A stretch of DNA of 64,000 nucleotides from Streptomyces populi. GTDB lineage: Bacteria > Actinomycetota > Actinomycetes > Streptomycetales > Streptomycetaceae. The position numbers and the translations under genes are program-made. Positions 1-9,302 of this stretch are shown here, in pieces; positions within the stretch are counted from its first letter, which is position 1; every line of letters begins with the position of its first letter. The notes under the pieces are model-generated. The model did no database searches, had not been told where the DNA came from, and was given only the letters and a program-made list of their open reading frames with translations. The stretch covers positions 17,285 to 81,284 of the forward strand of contig NZ_KZ626874.1 in the NCBI RefSeq assembly GCF_002911015.1, read 5' to 3'.

Positions 1-311
1 CCACGACGCCGCGGTCCCTTGCGCCACCGACCCGACCAGGTGCCACACCCTGAGCGCTTCTCAACCTCACGCCGAGAGTGCGTGATTCCCTGGGCAGGGC
101 CACTCGGCCCGCGTCCGGTCACGGACGGACCAGCGACTCTCCCCGCCGGCCCCTCCGCCGAGGATCCGCACCGCGGATGGTCCGCCCCGCCCGTTTCCGC
201 GTGTACCCAGCGGACTGGCCCGCTTGATGTCGTTGTCGACCACGTAGCGCCTCGCGTCCAGCGTGACGCGGTGGTAGCAGCTCTCCGGTCGGCTGCCCCG
301 TCCCTGCAACC
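1..311. other. No recognisable gene
   Basis: I see no convincing gene in the first 311 bases. Frames on both strands are open in places, but none shows a recognisable domain, a ribosome-binding site or a codon bias better than its shadows. It lies directly before a DHFR-like gene that has lost its N-terminus, so it may be unrelated sequence joined by a rearrangement. Confidence 0.4.
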
Positions 312-866
312 ATGCCGGGACCGGCGGCTGTGGCCGGCCGTTCGTGGAAGGCACCGCGGACATCGTCGTCCTGCACGCCGCTGGGAACCTACTGGGGTTC
401 GGTGCTGTCCGGTTCGGGGAACATCGAGGGCTTCGTGAGCGGTGAGCCCTTCAGGCAGGTGGGGCGCACCACCTACGAGGAGTTCGCCGGCTACTGGTCG
501 CAGCAGACCGGGCCGATGGCGGACGCCTTCAACGGGATGCGCAAGCCGGTCGCCTCGCAGACGCTCACCGCAGCGGAGTGGAACAACAGCGAGATCGTGG
601 ACGGCGACCTTATCGAGCGGCTCAGCACACTGAAGAACACCCCGGGCCGGAACATCAACACCTCCGGCAGCATCTCCGTGGTCCGCGCGCTGCTGGAGGC
701 CGGTTTGCTGGACGACCTGCACCTGATGCTGTTCCCGATCGTCCTGGGCACCGGCACCCGACTGTTCCTCGAGCACGGTAAGCGGGTGGACATGACCCTG
801 GCGGGAACCCACACCTTCGGCAGCGGCGTGGTGCACCTGCACTACCGTCTGGGCGCGGCGGCCTAA
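312..866 (+). pseudogene. DHFR/RibD-C family protein, N-terminus lost
   Basis: The segment from about residue 45 onward matches the dihydrofolate-reductase-like (RibD C-terminal) family common in Streptomyces: a GRTTYEEFAGYW motif, a SGSISVVRALLEAGLLDD segment and a C-terminal IVLGTGTRLF motif. Family members normally begin with a strand such as MRKLVVTxFLTLDGV about 50 residues before the GRTTYEEF motif. Here that part is replaced by unrelated low-quality sequence, and no start codon with a ribosome-binding site is visible. I infer a 5'-truncated, non-functional copy. The stop codon overlaps the stop of a converging coding remnant on the other strand. Confidence 0.65.
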
Positions 867-1012
867 AACCCCGGTCCGGCCTGCGCCCAGATCCGCAGCG
901 AAGCCACGAAGACGCGCCAGAGGGCCTCCAGGGCGAAGGTGTTCTCGTACGGCTCGCCCACGTCCGCGACGGGCAGCGCGGTGACCGGGACGCCGGGCGC
1001 GGCGTGCCGCTA
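863..1012 (-). pseudogene. C-terminal coding remnant, unidentified
   Basis: On the minus strand a clean open frame of about 48 codons ends at the TAG at 863-865. It has typical Streptomyces codon use and reads ...GVPVTALPVADVGEPYEN... then ALWRVFVASLRIWAQAGP. It has no start and joins an IS30 transposase fragment on its upstream side, so it is probably the last part of a gene cut by that element. I cannot name the family. Its stop overlaps the stop of the converging DHFR-like remnant. Confidence 0.35.
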
Positions 1013-1014
1013 CG

Positions 1015-1395
1015 CAGTCGATGCCCGGTAGCCAGCTTGTACGTGCGGGTAGATGCATTGCGACGCAGCTTGCGCGAGATGGTCGACGGGACCCGCCCCA
1101 GCCTGCGAGCGATCTCGCGACCGCTGACGCCCTGCGTATGCCAGAGCGCGACGTCCTCCCGCTCAGCAAACGACAAGTACCGCCCGGACACTTCGGAAGG
1201 AAGACACGGATTCACGCCGCCGGCGTGCCGAAACCAACGGAACCCCACCGGTCCCGACACGCGCGCGACCGCACACGCGTCCTCGGTCTTGGCCCCGCGA
1301 GCAATCGCTGCCCAGAACTTGATCCTGTCCTCACGCCAGGCCACCGTCGGCCTACCCGGCGACGGAATCTGCCCGCGATGCGCGCGCACCCGCAT
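1015..1395 (-). pseudogene. IS30-family transposase, N-terminal fragment
   Basis: The translated fragment carries the IS30 helix-turn-helix: SGRYLSFAEREDVALWHTQG followed by VSGREIARRLGRVPSTISRKLRRN. It starts at an ATG at 1395-1393 (MRVRAHRGQIP) and is cut off soon after the HTH, where it runs into unrelated coding sequence near 1015. IS30 transposases are usually about 350-400 residues and have a C-terminal DDE catalytic domain. That domain is absent here, so the fragment cannot transpose. It may still bind DNA if expressed, which is speculation. Confidence 0.75.
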
Positions 1396-1455
1396 GTGCT
1401 CCGCCGCCCTTGGTGACGTGAAGGGGGAACCGTAACCAGGGGCGGCGGAGCACAT
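1394..1455. repeat. 16-bp perfect inverted repeat at the IS30 fragment start
   Basis: ATGTGCTCCGCCGCCC at 1394-1409 is repeated as its exact complement at 1440-1455, with 30 bases between. The left arm overlaps the start codon of the IS30 fragment. It could be a hairpin at the end of the element or a trace of two inverted element ends. Confidence 0.6.
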
Positions 1456-1481
1456 ACGGGTGGGTGCTGGTCACCCTCCTG

Positions 1482-3227
1482 TCAGGGCAGGGTCCATTTC
1501 TGGGCGCCGGTGCCGTTGCACGTCCAGAGTTGGACCTTCGTGCCGTCCGCGGTACCGCCGCCCGAGATGTCCAGGCACTTGCCGGACTGCGGGTTGCGTA
1601 CGGCGCCGTCGGTCTGGGCGGTCCATTTCTGGGCGCCGGTACCGTTGCACGTCCAGAGTTGGACCTTCGTACCGTCCGCCGAGCCGCCGCCCGAGACGTC
1701 CAGGCACTTGCCCAGGGCCTTCACCGTGCCGTCGGCGGCCACCGTCCACTTCTGGGCGCCGGTGTTGTTGCAGGTCCACAACTGGACCTTCGTGCCGTCC
1801 GTGGTGCCGGCGTTGTCGACGTCCAGGCACTTGCCGAGCGCCTTCACCTCACCCGAACGGGGCTCGGGCTGGCCTGCGTTCTGCTTGATCCGGATGTTGC
1901 GGAAGGAGACGTCGTCGCCGGTCCCGTGGTTCTGGAGGCCGATGTGTCCCTGGCGCAGACTCCGCACCGGATCGGTGTTGGTGAAGTCGTTGATCTTGCG
2001 GCCGTTGAGGAAGATCTCCAGCCGCTCGCCGGTGACCCGGAGTTCGTATGTGTTCCACTCGCCCGGCGGGTTCAGCGCGGCGTCGCGCGCCGCGATGTCG
2101 GCGGACTGGAAGCCGTAGACGGCGCCGGTGGTGCGGTCGGCCGAGTCGGTGGCGTCGATCTGGATCTCGTAGCCGTTGTTCACCGCGGACCACGGGTCGT
2201 CGGAGGCCGGGAAGCCCACGAAGACACCGGAGTTGTCGTCCCCGGCCGTTCTCCAGTCGAGCTTGAGGGAGTAGTCGCCGGTGAACTCCTTGGCGGAGTA
2301 CCACAGCATGCCCATCCCGCCCTGGGAGGTGAGGGTGCCGTCGGCGAGGGCGAAGCCACCGGGGCCCGCCTGCTTCCACCCGGTGGTGGAGGAGCCGTCG
2401 AACAGGGAGGTGTACCCGGTCTCCGGACGGCAGTCGGCGTCGGTCATCCCGGCGGCCCAGCGGATCCCGCCGAGGAGGTGCCGGCGGAAGGCGGGTTCGG
2501 CGTACGACTCGTCGGTGTGACCGCCTCCGGTGTAGAAGGCCCGGCCGCCCTGGTAGTCCTTGCACCAGGCGATCGGATGGTCGCCGGACATGTTCCCGCC
2601 CGAGTAGCTGGACTCGTCCAGGGAGGCCAGGACGTGGGCGGTGGTGCGCGGGTTGGTGCGGTAGTTGTACCACTCGTCCGTGCGCTGCCAGGTGCCGCCC
2701 AGGTGGGCGGTGGCGTCGTGCGCCCGGTCCTCCACCTTGACGGTGGCGGACTGGACGGCCGGGTGCGAGTGGAAGAGGGCTCCGGCCAGGCCCTCGTAGA
2801 AGGGCCAGTCGTACTCGGTGTCGGCGGCGGCGTGCACGCCGACGTACCCGCCGCCGCCCTGGACGTACTGTTCGAACGCGGTCTGCTGGGCGGCGTCCAG
2901 CACGTCACCGGTCGTCGACAGGAAGACGACCGCCCCGTACTGGCCGAGGTTGCCAGTGGTGAAGGCCTGCGCGTCCTCGGTGGCGTCGACGGTGAAGTTG
3001 TTCGCCGCGCCCAGGTCGCGCAGGGCCGCGACGCCCTCGTCGATCGAGGAGTGCCGGAAACCGGCCGTCTTGGAGAAGACGAGGACCTTGTACGCGGGAT
3101 CGGCCGCCGTGCGCGCTTCCACGGCGACGGAAGGGCTCGCCGTCGAGGGCAGTGCCGAGGCCTGCGGGGCCAGAGCGAGCGCGGCGCCGGCGAGCAGGCC
3201 GAGAACCGCGGTGAGAGGGGTGCGCAT
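1482..3227 (-). CDS. Secreted ThuA + DUF1080 (3-keto-disaccharide hydrolase) + ricin lectin protein
   Basis: 581 residues. A Sec signal peptide covers about residues 1-26 (ending PQASA-LP). A ThuA-like domain (about 46-257) follows, with FSKTAGFRHSSID and a GVHAAAD motif. Next is a DUF1080/3-keto-disaccharide hydrolase jelly-roll (about 272-448; SLFDGSSTTGWKQ, GMLWYSAKEFTGDYSLKLDW, NTYELRVTGERLEIFLNGRK). Three ricin-type beta-trefoil repeats follow (about 458-581), each with GKCLDV...DGTKVQLWTC...GAQKW. DUF1080 proteins cleave or bind 3-keto-glycosides, and ThuA proteins act in keto-sugar metabolism. Here both are exported and targeted to a polysaccharide by the lectin. It is followed on the same strand, 60 bp upstream in the map, by the propeller protein ending at 3288, so the two are probably co-transcribed. 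The start is the ATG at 3227, 11 bases after an AGGAGG-like site. Substrate is unknown. Confidence 0.88.
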   Translation of the reverse strand: MRTPLTAVLGLLAGAALALAPQASALPSTASPSVAVEARTAADPAYKVLVFSKTAGFRHSSIDEGVAALRDLGAANNFTVDATEDAQAFTTGNLGQYGAVVFLSTTGDVLDAAQQTAFEQYVQGGGGYVGVHAAADTEYDWPFYEGLAGALFHSHPAVQSATVKVEDRAHDATAHLGGTWQRTDEWYNYRTNPRTTAHVLASLDESSYSGGNMSGDHPIAWCKDYQGGRAFYTGGGHTDESYAEPAFRRHLLGGIRWAAGMTDADCRPETGYTSLFDGSSTTGWKQAGPGGFALADGTLTSQGGMGMLWYSAKEFTGDYSLKLDWRTAGDDNSGVFVGFPASDDPWSAVNNGYEIQIDATDSADRTTGAVYGFQSADIAARDAALNPPGEWNTYELRVTGERLEIFLNGRKINDFTNTDPVRSLRQGHIGLQNHGTGDDVSFRNIRIKQNAGQPEPRSGEVKALGKCLDVDNAGTTDGTKVQLWTCNNTGAQKWTVAADGTVKALGKCLDVSGGGSADGTKVQLWTCNGTGAQKWTAQTDGAVRNPQSGKCLDISGGGTADGTKVQLWTCNGTGAQKWTLP

Positions 3228-3287
3228 GACGATCGCCTCCTTTCTACGGAAGGTCTGCGGAAGGGTTGCAGGAGATCTGCGGAAGGG

Positions 3288-6137
3288 CTATGGAAGGGTC
3301 CATTTCTGGGCGCCGGTGCCGTTGCAGGTCCACAGCTGGACCTTCGTACCGTCCGCGGTACCGGCGTTGTCGACGTCCAGGCACTTGCCGGACTGCGGGT
3401 TGCGCACGGTGCCGTCGGCCTGGCCCGCCCACTTCTGGGCACCGGAGTTGTTGCAGGTCCACAGCTGGACCTTCGTACCGTCCGCCGAGCCGCCGCCCGA
3501 GACGTCCAGGCATTTGCCCAGGGCCTTCACCGTGCCGTCGGCGGCCACCGTCCACTTCTGGGCGCCGGTGTTGTTGCAGGTCCACAGCTGGACCTTCGTA
3601 CCGTCCGCCGAGGCACCGCCCGAGACGTCCAGGCACTTGCCACCCACCCCCTTCACCTCACCCGAACGGGTGCCGCCGGAGGTCGTGAAGGAGAACTCGT
3701 CCACGTCGAACAGCGAACCGCTGCCGCCCTTGAAGACGAGGTGGAGGGTGGTGGAACCGGTCGGCCGGTCGGTGAGTGCGGTGGTCACGTCCTGGAAGGT
3801 CTCCCAGTCGCCGGTGACCGGTACGGCGGCCGTGCCGAGCAGGGTGCCGGTCGGCGAGCCGGCGCGCACCTCGATCGTGCCGCCCGCTCCCGCCGAGGAG
3901 ACCCGGGCGGTGAAACGGTCCGCGTTCTGCAAGACGTACGGCCGGAAGGCGACCCAGTCGCCGTTCTCGATGTAGCCGACGGTCCTTCCGCCGTGCGCGG
4001 GGGCGTGGGTGACGATCTGGACCCCCGACGAATCGCCGTAGTGCTCGGCCTGACGGTGGCTGGGCTGGGTGACGTGCTGGTCGTGCGCGGTGAGTGCGGG
4101 CTGGCCGCCCGCGCCCTTGTCGGTGTACTCGGCGTCGACGACGCCGAAGACGTTGGCGTTGGGGTCGTGCTCCCCGTCCGCCAGGGTCTGCAGGGTGCCC
4201 GTGCAGCCGGTGGCCGAGGTCTGCGGGTGACCGTGGCTGTCGTGCCCCACGACGAAGGTGACCTTCACCCTGGAGCAGTCGATCGTGCCGTCCTCGGGGT
4301 CGGTCACCGTCACCTTGAAGGGGATCGCCGCGCCGAAGTCGTGGATGCTCCCGTCGGCGGGCAGGTCCAGCCTGACCGTGGGCGCCGTGTTGCCGACCGT
4401 GATCCGCACCGAGGCGGTCGCCGACCTGCCGGTGCTGTCGGTGACCTTCAGCGTGGCCGTGTACTGGCCGTCGGCGGTGTACGTGTGGGAGGGGTCGGCG
4501 GCCGTGGAGGTGCTGCCGTCGCCGAAGGTCCAGGCGTGGGCGAGGGCGTCGCCGTCGGGGTCGGAGCTGCCCGCCGACGAGAACGAGACGGTCAGCGGCG
4601 CCTTGCCGGAGGTGACGTTCGCACCGGCCTGGGCGATGGGGGCGAGACCGCCCGTGACGTGCTCGATCCGGTACAGGGCGGAGTTCTCGTCCCCGTTGAA
4701 GTACCCGGTGCCGTAGTCGAGGACGTACAGGGCGCCGTCCGGGCCGAAGGCCATGTCCATCACTTGGGTGCCGCTCCAGGGGAACGCGTTGATGGACTGG
4801 ACGGTGCCGTCGGTACCGGATTTGATGCGCTTGATCCAGCGGCGGCCGAACTCGCCGGCGAAGTAGTCGCCGTCGTAGGTCTGCGGGAACTTCACCTCGG
4901 AGGTGGAGGCCGCGTCGTAGCGGTAGACCGGGCCGCCCATCGGGGACTCCGAGCCGTTGCCGAACTCCGGTACGGATCCGCCGTCGTAGGGGATCCAGGC
5001 GGGCTGGGCGGGCGGCAGGTCGGTGAGACCGGTGTTGTTCGGAGAAGTGTTCCTCGGGGCGGCGCAGTTGAACGCGGAACCCGAGGCGCCCGTGGCGAAG
5101 TCGTAGTCGACGTAGGCGTCGTTGTCCCCGGTGCAGTAAGGCCAGCCGTAGTTGCCCGCCCTGGTGATCCGGTTGAACTCCACCTGGCCGGCGGGGCCGC
5201 GCGAGGGACTGGCGCTGCCGGCGTCGGGGCCGTAGTCGCCGAGGTGGACGACTCCCGTGGCCTTGTCGACGCTCATCCGGAAGGGGTTGCGGAAGCCCAT
5301 CGCGTAGATCTCGGGACGGGTCCTCGCGGTGCCGGGCGGGAAGAGGTTGCCGCTCGGCACCGTGTACGAGCCGTCGGCGGCGACCTTGATCCGCAGGACC
5401 TTGCCGCGCAGGTCGTTGGTGTTGCCCGAGGAACGCTGCGCGTCGTAGGCGGGGTTGCGGGAGGGGCGCTCGTCGAGGGGGGAGTAGCTGTCCGAGGCGA
5501 ACGGGTTGGTGTCGTCGCCGGTCGACAGGTACAGGTTGCCGGCCGCGTCGAAGTCGATGTCGCCGCCGACGTGACAGCACAGGCCGCGGGAGGCCGGTAC
5601 GTCGAGGATCTTCTTCTCGCTGCCGAGGTCGAGGGTGCCGTCGGTCCTCAGGACGAACCTGGACAGCCGGTTGACCCCGTCGAACGGGGCGAAGTCGGCG
5701 GCCGTGCCGTTCGCGGGCGCGTCTCCGGCCGGAGTGCCGAGCCTGGGGGCGTAGTAGAGGTAGACCTGCCGGTTGGACGAGAAGGCCGGGTCCGCCGCCA
5801 CGCCCTGCAGCCCCTCCTCGTCGTGGTCGTACACGTCGAGCCTGCCCGCCACGATGGTGGTTCCCGCGGAGTTCGTCAGCCGGAGCGTGCCGTCGCGCGA
5901 CGTGTGCAGGACGGAGCGGTCGGGGAGGACCGTCAGCGTCATGGGCTCGCCCGTCTCGGCCACGCCCTTGGCGAGCGTGACCTGCTGGAACTCCGGCGCT
6001 GCCGATGCACGGGTCTCGCCGCCGTGGTGCGCGGGCGCGGCGCCGGCCGGTGACACGGGCAGCAGGCAGCCGGCGGTGCACACCACGGCGGTGATCAGTA
6101 AGCGGACACGTTGATGTCTGAGCCTTCTCGTGCGCAC
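3288..6137 (-). CDS. Secreted sorbosone/glucose-dehydrogenase-like propeller + PKD + CBM6 + ricin lectin
   Basis: About 949 residues when started at the GTG at 6137-6135, which has GGGAGA about 7 bases upstream. An ATG at 6212 is in frame but lacks this site. The signal segment runs to about residue 36 (TAGCLLPVSPAGA). The glucose/sorbosone dehydrogenase propeller has ...TVLPDRSVLHTSRDG..., SGNTNDLRGKVLRI, MGFRNPFRMSVD and HLGDYGPDAG, the usual landmarks of PQQ-type soluble aldose dehydrogenases. A PKD domain (SSDPDGDALAHAWTFGDG), a CBM6-like module (VGYIENGDWVAF ... FDVDEFSF) and three ricin repeats follow. Role: extracellular sugar oxidation or binding on glycans. Cofactor use is inferred from the family only. 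It probably forms one unit with the ThuA/DUF1080 gene. Confidence 0.87.
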   Translation of the reverse strand: MRTRRLRHQRVRLLITAVVCTAGCLLPVSPAGAAPAHHGGETRASAAPEFQQVTLAKGVAETGEPMTLTVLPDRSVLHTSRDGTLRLTNSAGTTIVAGRLDVYDHDEEGLQGVAADPAFSSNRQVYLYYAPRLGTPAGDAPANGTAADFAPFDGVNRLSRFVLRTDGTLDLGSEKKILDVPASRGLCCHVGGDIDFDAAGNLYLSTGDDTNPFASDSYSPLDERPSRNPAYDAQRSSGNTNDLRGKVLRIKVAADGSYTVPSGNLFPPGTARTRPEIYAMGFRNPFRMSVDKATGVVHLGDYGPDAGSASPSRGPAGQVEFNRITRAGNYGWPYCTGDNDAYVDYDFATGASGSAFNCAAPRNTSPNNTGLTDLPPAQPAWIPYDGGSVPEFGNGSESPMGGPVYRYDAASTSEVKFPQTYDGDYFAGEFGRRWIKRIKSGTDGTVQSINAFPWSGTQVMDMAFGPDGALYVLDYGTGYFNGDENSALYRIEHVTGGLAPIAQAGANVTSGKAPLTVSFSSAGSSDPDGDALAHAWTFGDGSTSTAADPSHTYTADGQYTATLKVTDSTGRSATASVRITVGNTAPTVRLDLPADGSIHDFGAAIPFKVTVTDPEDGTIDCSRVKVTFVVGHDSHGHPQTSATGCTGTLQTLADGEHDPNANVFGVVDAEYTDKGAGGQPALTAHDQHVTQPSHRQAEHYGDSSGVQIVTHAPAHGGRTVGYIENGDWVAFRPYVLQNADRFTARVSSAGAGGTIEVRAGSPTGTLLGTAAVPVTGDWETFQDVTTALTDRPTGSTTLHLVFKGGSGSLFDVDEFSFTTSGGTRSGEVKGVGGKCLDVSGGASADGTKVQLWTCNNTGAQKWTVAADGTVKALGKCLDVSGGGSADGTKVQLWTCNNSGAQKWAGQADGTVRNPQSGKCLDVDNAGTADGTKVQLWTCNGTGAQKWTLP

Positions 6138-6627
6138 GGAGGTCTCCCGACGTGTGGGGGTGGCGGCAGCCTCGTCGGTCTGCCGGGGGTGCTCGCCGGC
6201 GCGCGCCGTCACGCCGTGGGGGCCGGTCCGCGGTTCCGTGACCGGTTGGTTTCAAGGAAGTTAGCGGGCTTTGTCGAACTCGGTAACCCGGTGCGCGCAT
6301 GTTCTCGCAACTTTCTCCATGATCGGGACAAAGTGCTCGCCGCGTTCGGCCGGGCGGATCGTCCGACCGGCTGGTTGTGGCCAACGGGCCCTTTGCTGGG
6401 CGGAGTTGATCGACCGCGCGGCCAAGTGGTCGGAGCTTTGACTGCATTCAGGACAAAGCATGGACGGTGATGGGGGAAGTCCCTACTGTGTCCGACGCAA
6501 CGGTGCGGACCCGTTGGGAACCTCCGCCCGTGGCACCTCCGTGTCCGGGGCGACGGCGCGCTCCGGCAGTGGTACCCCCACTTACCCGATCGGGCCCCTC
6601 GGTTCCGAGGGGTCGTCAGGAGGTCAC
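6138..6627. promoter_or_regulatory. Divergent promoter region of the secreted lectin proteins
   Basis: This 490-base gap separates the minus-strand propeller gene (start 6137) from the plus-strand PA14 gene (start 6628), so it must hold both promoters. It is less GC-rich than its flanks around 6240-6460. An 8-base direct repeat GGACAAAG occurs at 6326-6333 and 6451-6458, and CTTTGT-like complements lie nearby. These could be operator half-sites, for instance for the ROK regulator encoded at 9303, but that link is inference. Confidence 0.5.
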
Positions 6628-9024
6628 GTGTATCCACGGCTGTACCCCCGTCAGCCGGCCAGACGCCTGGTCGGAGCACTCGTCGTCTCGCTCCTCACCC
6701 TCGGTCTGTCGGCGACGCCGGCCCCCGCGGAGGCGTCCGGGTCCGCGGAGCTGCCCCCGCAGGAGCCCGGCGTCACGCTCCGGGTCTTCGACATCCAGGC
6801 CCCGATGAGCGGAATCTGCACGCTGAAGCCGGGCCAGACCCCCAACATCGACAAGCTGAAGCCGGTGATCGACTGGTCCTCGGTCGACGACTTCGGCCTG
6901 GAGAGCAACTTCGTCACCCACGTCATCGGCAACCTCACCGCCCCGCAGACGGGCAGCTACACCCTCCGCCTCATCAGCGACGACGGCTCCCGCCTCCTGA
7001 TCGACGACCAGGTGGTGATCGACCACGACGGACTGCACGGTCCGGACCCCAAGGACGCGACCGTGAACCTGACGGCGGGCCTCCACGCGCTGCGCATCGA
7101 GCACTTCGAGCGTGACGGAGGCCAGCAGATAACGTTGTCGTGGAAGCCGCCGGGCGCCACCGGCTTCGCGGTCGTACCGAACTCGGCGCTGAGCACGGAC
7201 GCGGGCGTCGTCCGCGTGACCGCACCGGGCCGCAAGGAGTGCGAGACCGGCGCGGACTCTCCCGGCGACGGCCTGCCGTTGACCGGAGTGCACCCCGACT
7301 ACACCCTCACCGACCTCAGGCCCAGCGGTTTCCAGCCGCAGATCTCCGCGATGGACTGGCTGCCGGACGGCCGCCTGGCCGTGACCACCTGGGGCGGCAG
7401 CGACAACACCGCGGGAGAGGTCTACCTGCTGTCCAACGTCACGGGCGACACCGGCCCCGGCAGGGTCACGACGAAGAAGATCGCCTCGGGCCTGAAGGAA
7501 CCCATGGGGATCAAGTACGTCGACGGCAAGCTCTACGTCTCGCAGAAACACGAACTGACCGAACTGAACGACACCAACGGTGACGAGGTCACCGACCAGT
7601 ACCGGCGGGTCGCGACCTGGCCCTTCGGCGGCAACTTCCACGAGTTCGCCTTCGGCCTGCTCTACAAGGACGGGTTCTTCTACCTGAACCTGTCGGTCTC
7701 CATCAACTACGGCGGAGCGACCACGAACCCGCAGCCGGCGGCGAACCGCGGGACCACCATCAAGGTGAACCGGCAGACCGGAGAGGTCTCCTACGTCGCC
7801 GGAGGGCTGCGCACCCCCAACGGCATCGGATGGGGCCCCGAAGGCGACATCTTCGTCACCGACAACCAGGGCGGCTGGCTGCCCTCGTCGAAACTGCTCC
7901 ACGTCAAGCAGGGCCGGTTCTTCAACCACTACACCAACCCGGCCGGACCGTTCGACTCCAAGCCGGTCACCAAGCCGGTGCTCTGGCTGCCCCAGAACGA
8001 GATCGCCAACTCGCCCAGCACCCCCCTCCAGTTGACCGAGGGCCCGTTCGCCGGGCAGATGCTGTTCGGCGACGTGACGTACGGAGGGATCCAGCGCGGC
8101 TTCCTGGAGAAGGTCGGCGGCGAGTACCAGGGCGCGGTCTTCCGGCTCACCCAGGGCCTGGAGGCGGGCGTGACCCGGATCAGCGTCGGTCCCGACGGCG
8201 CGCTGTACGCGGGCGGGCTGGGCGCGGACGGAAACTGGGGCCAGGAGGGCAAACTCAAGTACGGGCTGCAGAAGTTGACGCCGAACGGCTCCAACGCCTT
8301 CGACATCCGCGCCATGCGCGCCGTACCGGGCGGCTTCGCCCTGGAGTACACCCAGCCGCTCTCGACGGAGACGGCCACCGACCTGGTCAAGCACTACAAG
8401 ATCAAGCAGTGGGGTTACACGCCGACCGCGGACTACGGCGGCCCCAAGATCGGTGAGGAGGCGCTCACCGCGCAGTCGGCCTCCCTCTCCGCCGACCGCA
8501 AAACGGTCACCCTGACCATCCCCGGTCTCAAGGCCGACCGGGTGGTCCACGTCCGCTCGCCCCGCCCCTTCAGCTCGTCCACCGGCGAGTCCCTGTGGAG
8601 CACCGAGGCGTGGTACACGCTCAACCAGGTGCCCGGGGGAACTCCCGGAACGGGTGAGGTGAAGGCGCTGGGCAAGTGCCTGGACGTCGACAACTCCGGT
8701 GCGGCGGACGGTACGAAGGTCCAGCTGTGGACCTGCAACAACACCGGCGCGCAGAAGTGGACGGTGGCCGCCGACGGCACGGTGAAGGCGCTGGGCAAGT
8801 GCCTGGACGTCTCGGGCGGCGGCTCGGCGGACGGTACGAAGGTCCAGCTGTGGACCTGCAACAACTCCGGTGCCCAGAAGTGGGCGGGCCAGGCCGACGG
8901 CACCGTGCGCAACCCGCAGTCCGGCAAGTGCCTGGACGTCGACAACGCCGGTACCGCGGACGGTACGAAGGTCCAGCTGTGGACCTGCAACGGCACCGGC
9001 GCCCAGAAATGGACCCTGCCCTGA
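6628..9024 (+). CDS. Secreted PA14 + beta-propeller + ricin lectin protein
   Basis: 798 residues from the GTG at 6628, which follows AGGAGG at 6618-6623. An upstream in-frame ATG at 6460 would add an unlikely Ser/Gly-rich leader before the signal peptide. The signal peptide ends near TPAPAEA. A PA14 domain follows (about 45-170; TGSYTLRLISDDGSRLLIDD, HALRIEHFERDGG). Next is a six-bladed propeller related to sorbosone dehydrogenases (SAMDWLPDGRLAVTTWGG, GWGPEGDIFVTDNQGGW, MLFGDVTYGG, SVGPDGALYAGGLG), then three ricin repeats. The last two lectin repeats are identical in protein sequence to those of the divergent gene ending at 3288. Likely role: cell-surface or secreted sugar-binding or sugar-oxidising protein. 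Confidence 0.86.
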   Translation: MYPRLYPRQPARRLVGALVVSLLTLGLSATPAPAEASGSAELPPQEPGVTLRVFDIQAPMSGICTLKPGQTPNIDKLKPVIDWSSVDDFGLESNFVTHVIGNLTAPQTGSYTLRLISDDGSRLLIDDQVVIDHDGLHGPDPKDATVNLTAGLHALRIEHFERDGGQQITLSWKPPGATGFAVVPNSALSTDAGVVRVTAPGRKECETGADSPGDGLPLTGVHPDYTLTDLRPSGFQPQISAMDWLPDGRLAVTTWGGSDNTAGEVYLLSNVTGDTGPGRVTTKKIASGLKEPMGIKYVDGKLYVSQKHELTELNDTNGDEVTDQYRRVATWPFGGNFHEFAFGLLYKDGFFYLNLSVSINYGGATTNPQPAANRGTTIKVNRQTGEVSYVAGGLRTPNGIGWGPEGDIFVTDNQGGWLPSSKLLHVKQGRFFNHYTNPAGPFDSKPVTKPVLWLPQNEIANSPSTPLQLTEGPFAGQMLFGDVTYGGIQRGFLEKVGGEYQGAVFRLTQGLEAGVTRISVGPDGALYAGGLGADGNWGQEGKLKYGLQKLTPNGSNAFDIRAMRAVPGGFALEYTQPLSTETATDLVKHYKIKQWGYTPTADYGGPKIGEEALTAQSASLSADRKTVTLTIPGLKADRVVHVRSPRPFSSSTGESLWSTEAWYTLNQVPGGTPGTGEVKALGKCLDVDNSGAADGTKVQLWTCNNTGAQKWTVAADGTVKALGKCLDVSGGGSADGTKVQLWTCNNSGAQKWAGQADGTVRNPQSGKCLDVDNAGTADGTKVQLWTCNGTGAQKWTLP

Positions 9025-9060
9025 CACGGGCCCGGCCGTACGTGGTTGCACCGTAAGTGA

Positions 9061-9094
9061 GGGGTGGGGACCGGGAGATCCCGGTCCCCACCCC
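9061..9094 (+). terminator. Strong hairpin terminator after the PA14 gene
   Basis: GGGGTGGGGACCGGG (9061-9075) pairs perfectly over 15 bp with 9080-9094, leaving a 4-base loop (AGAT), and is followed by a T-rich run (gtctttgtcctt). It lies 37 bases after the stop of the PA14 gene and insulates it from the ROK regulator. Confidence 0.85.
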
Positions 9095-9302
9095 CGTCTT
9101 TGTCCTTGATGAGGAAAAAGTCGAACCGTATCTGTGCGCAAGTTCTTCCCCACCGGGCGGAGCGCTGCTACGTTCCACTCGGAAGTGGACGGGAGACGCG
9201 GAGATTCCCCGCACCGGGGACGGACGCGGACCCCGTCCTCCGGACCGGACCGGGGCAAGTGCCCGGACGGCTCGACCCGGACGACAGGGAAGGGGGAGGC
9301 AC

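Noticed and set aside
1464..6053. A plus-strand open frame of 1529 codons opposite the two secreted lectin genes
   Set aside because: Its translation is Val/Gly/Arg-rich without domains, while the minus strand encodes signal peptides and clear domains. It is the usual antisense opening of high-GC genes.
6460..6627. Translation of the PA14 protein from the upstream ATG
   Set aside because: It would place 56 polar residues before the signal peptide and ignores the AGGAGG site 4 bases before the GTG at 6628.
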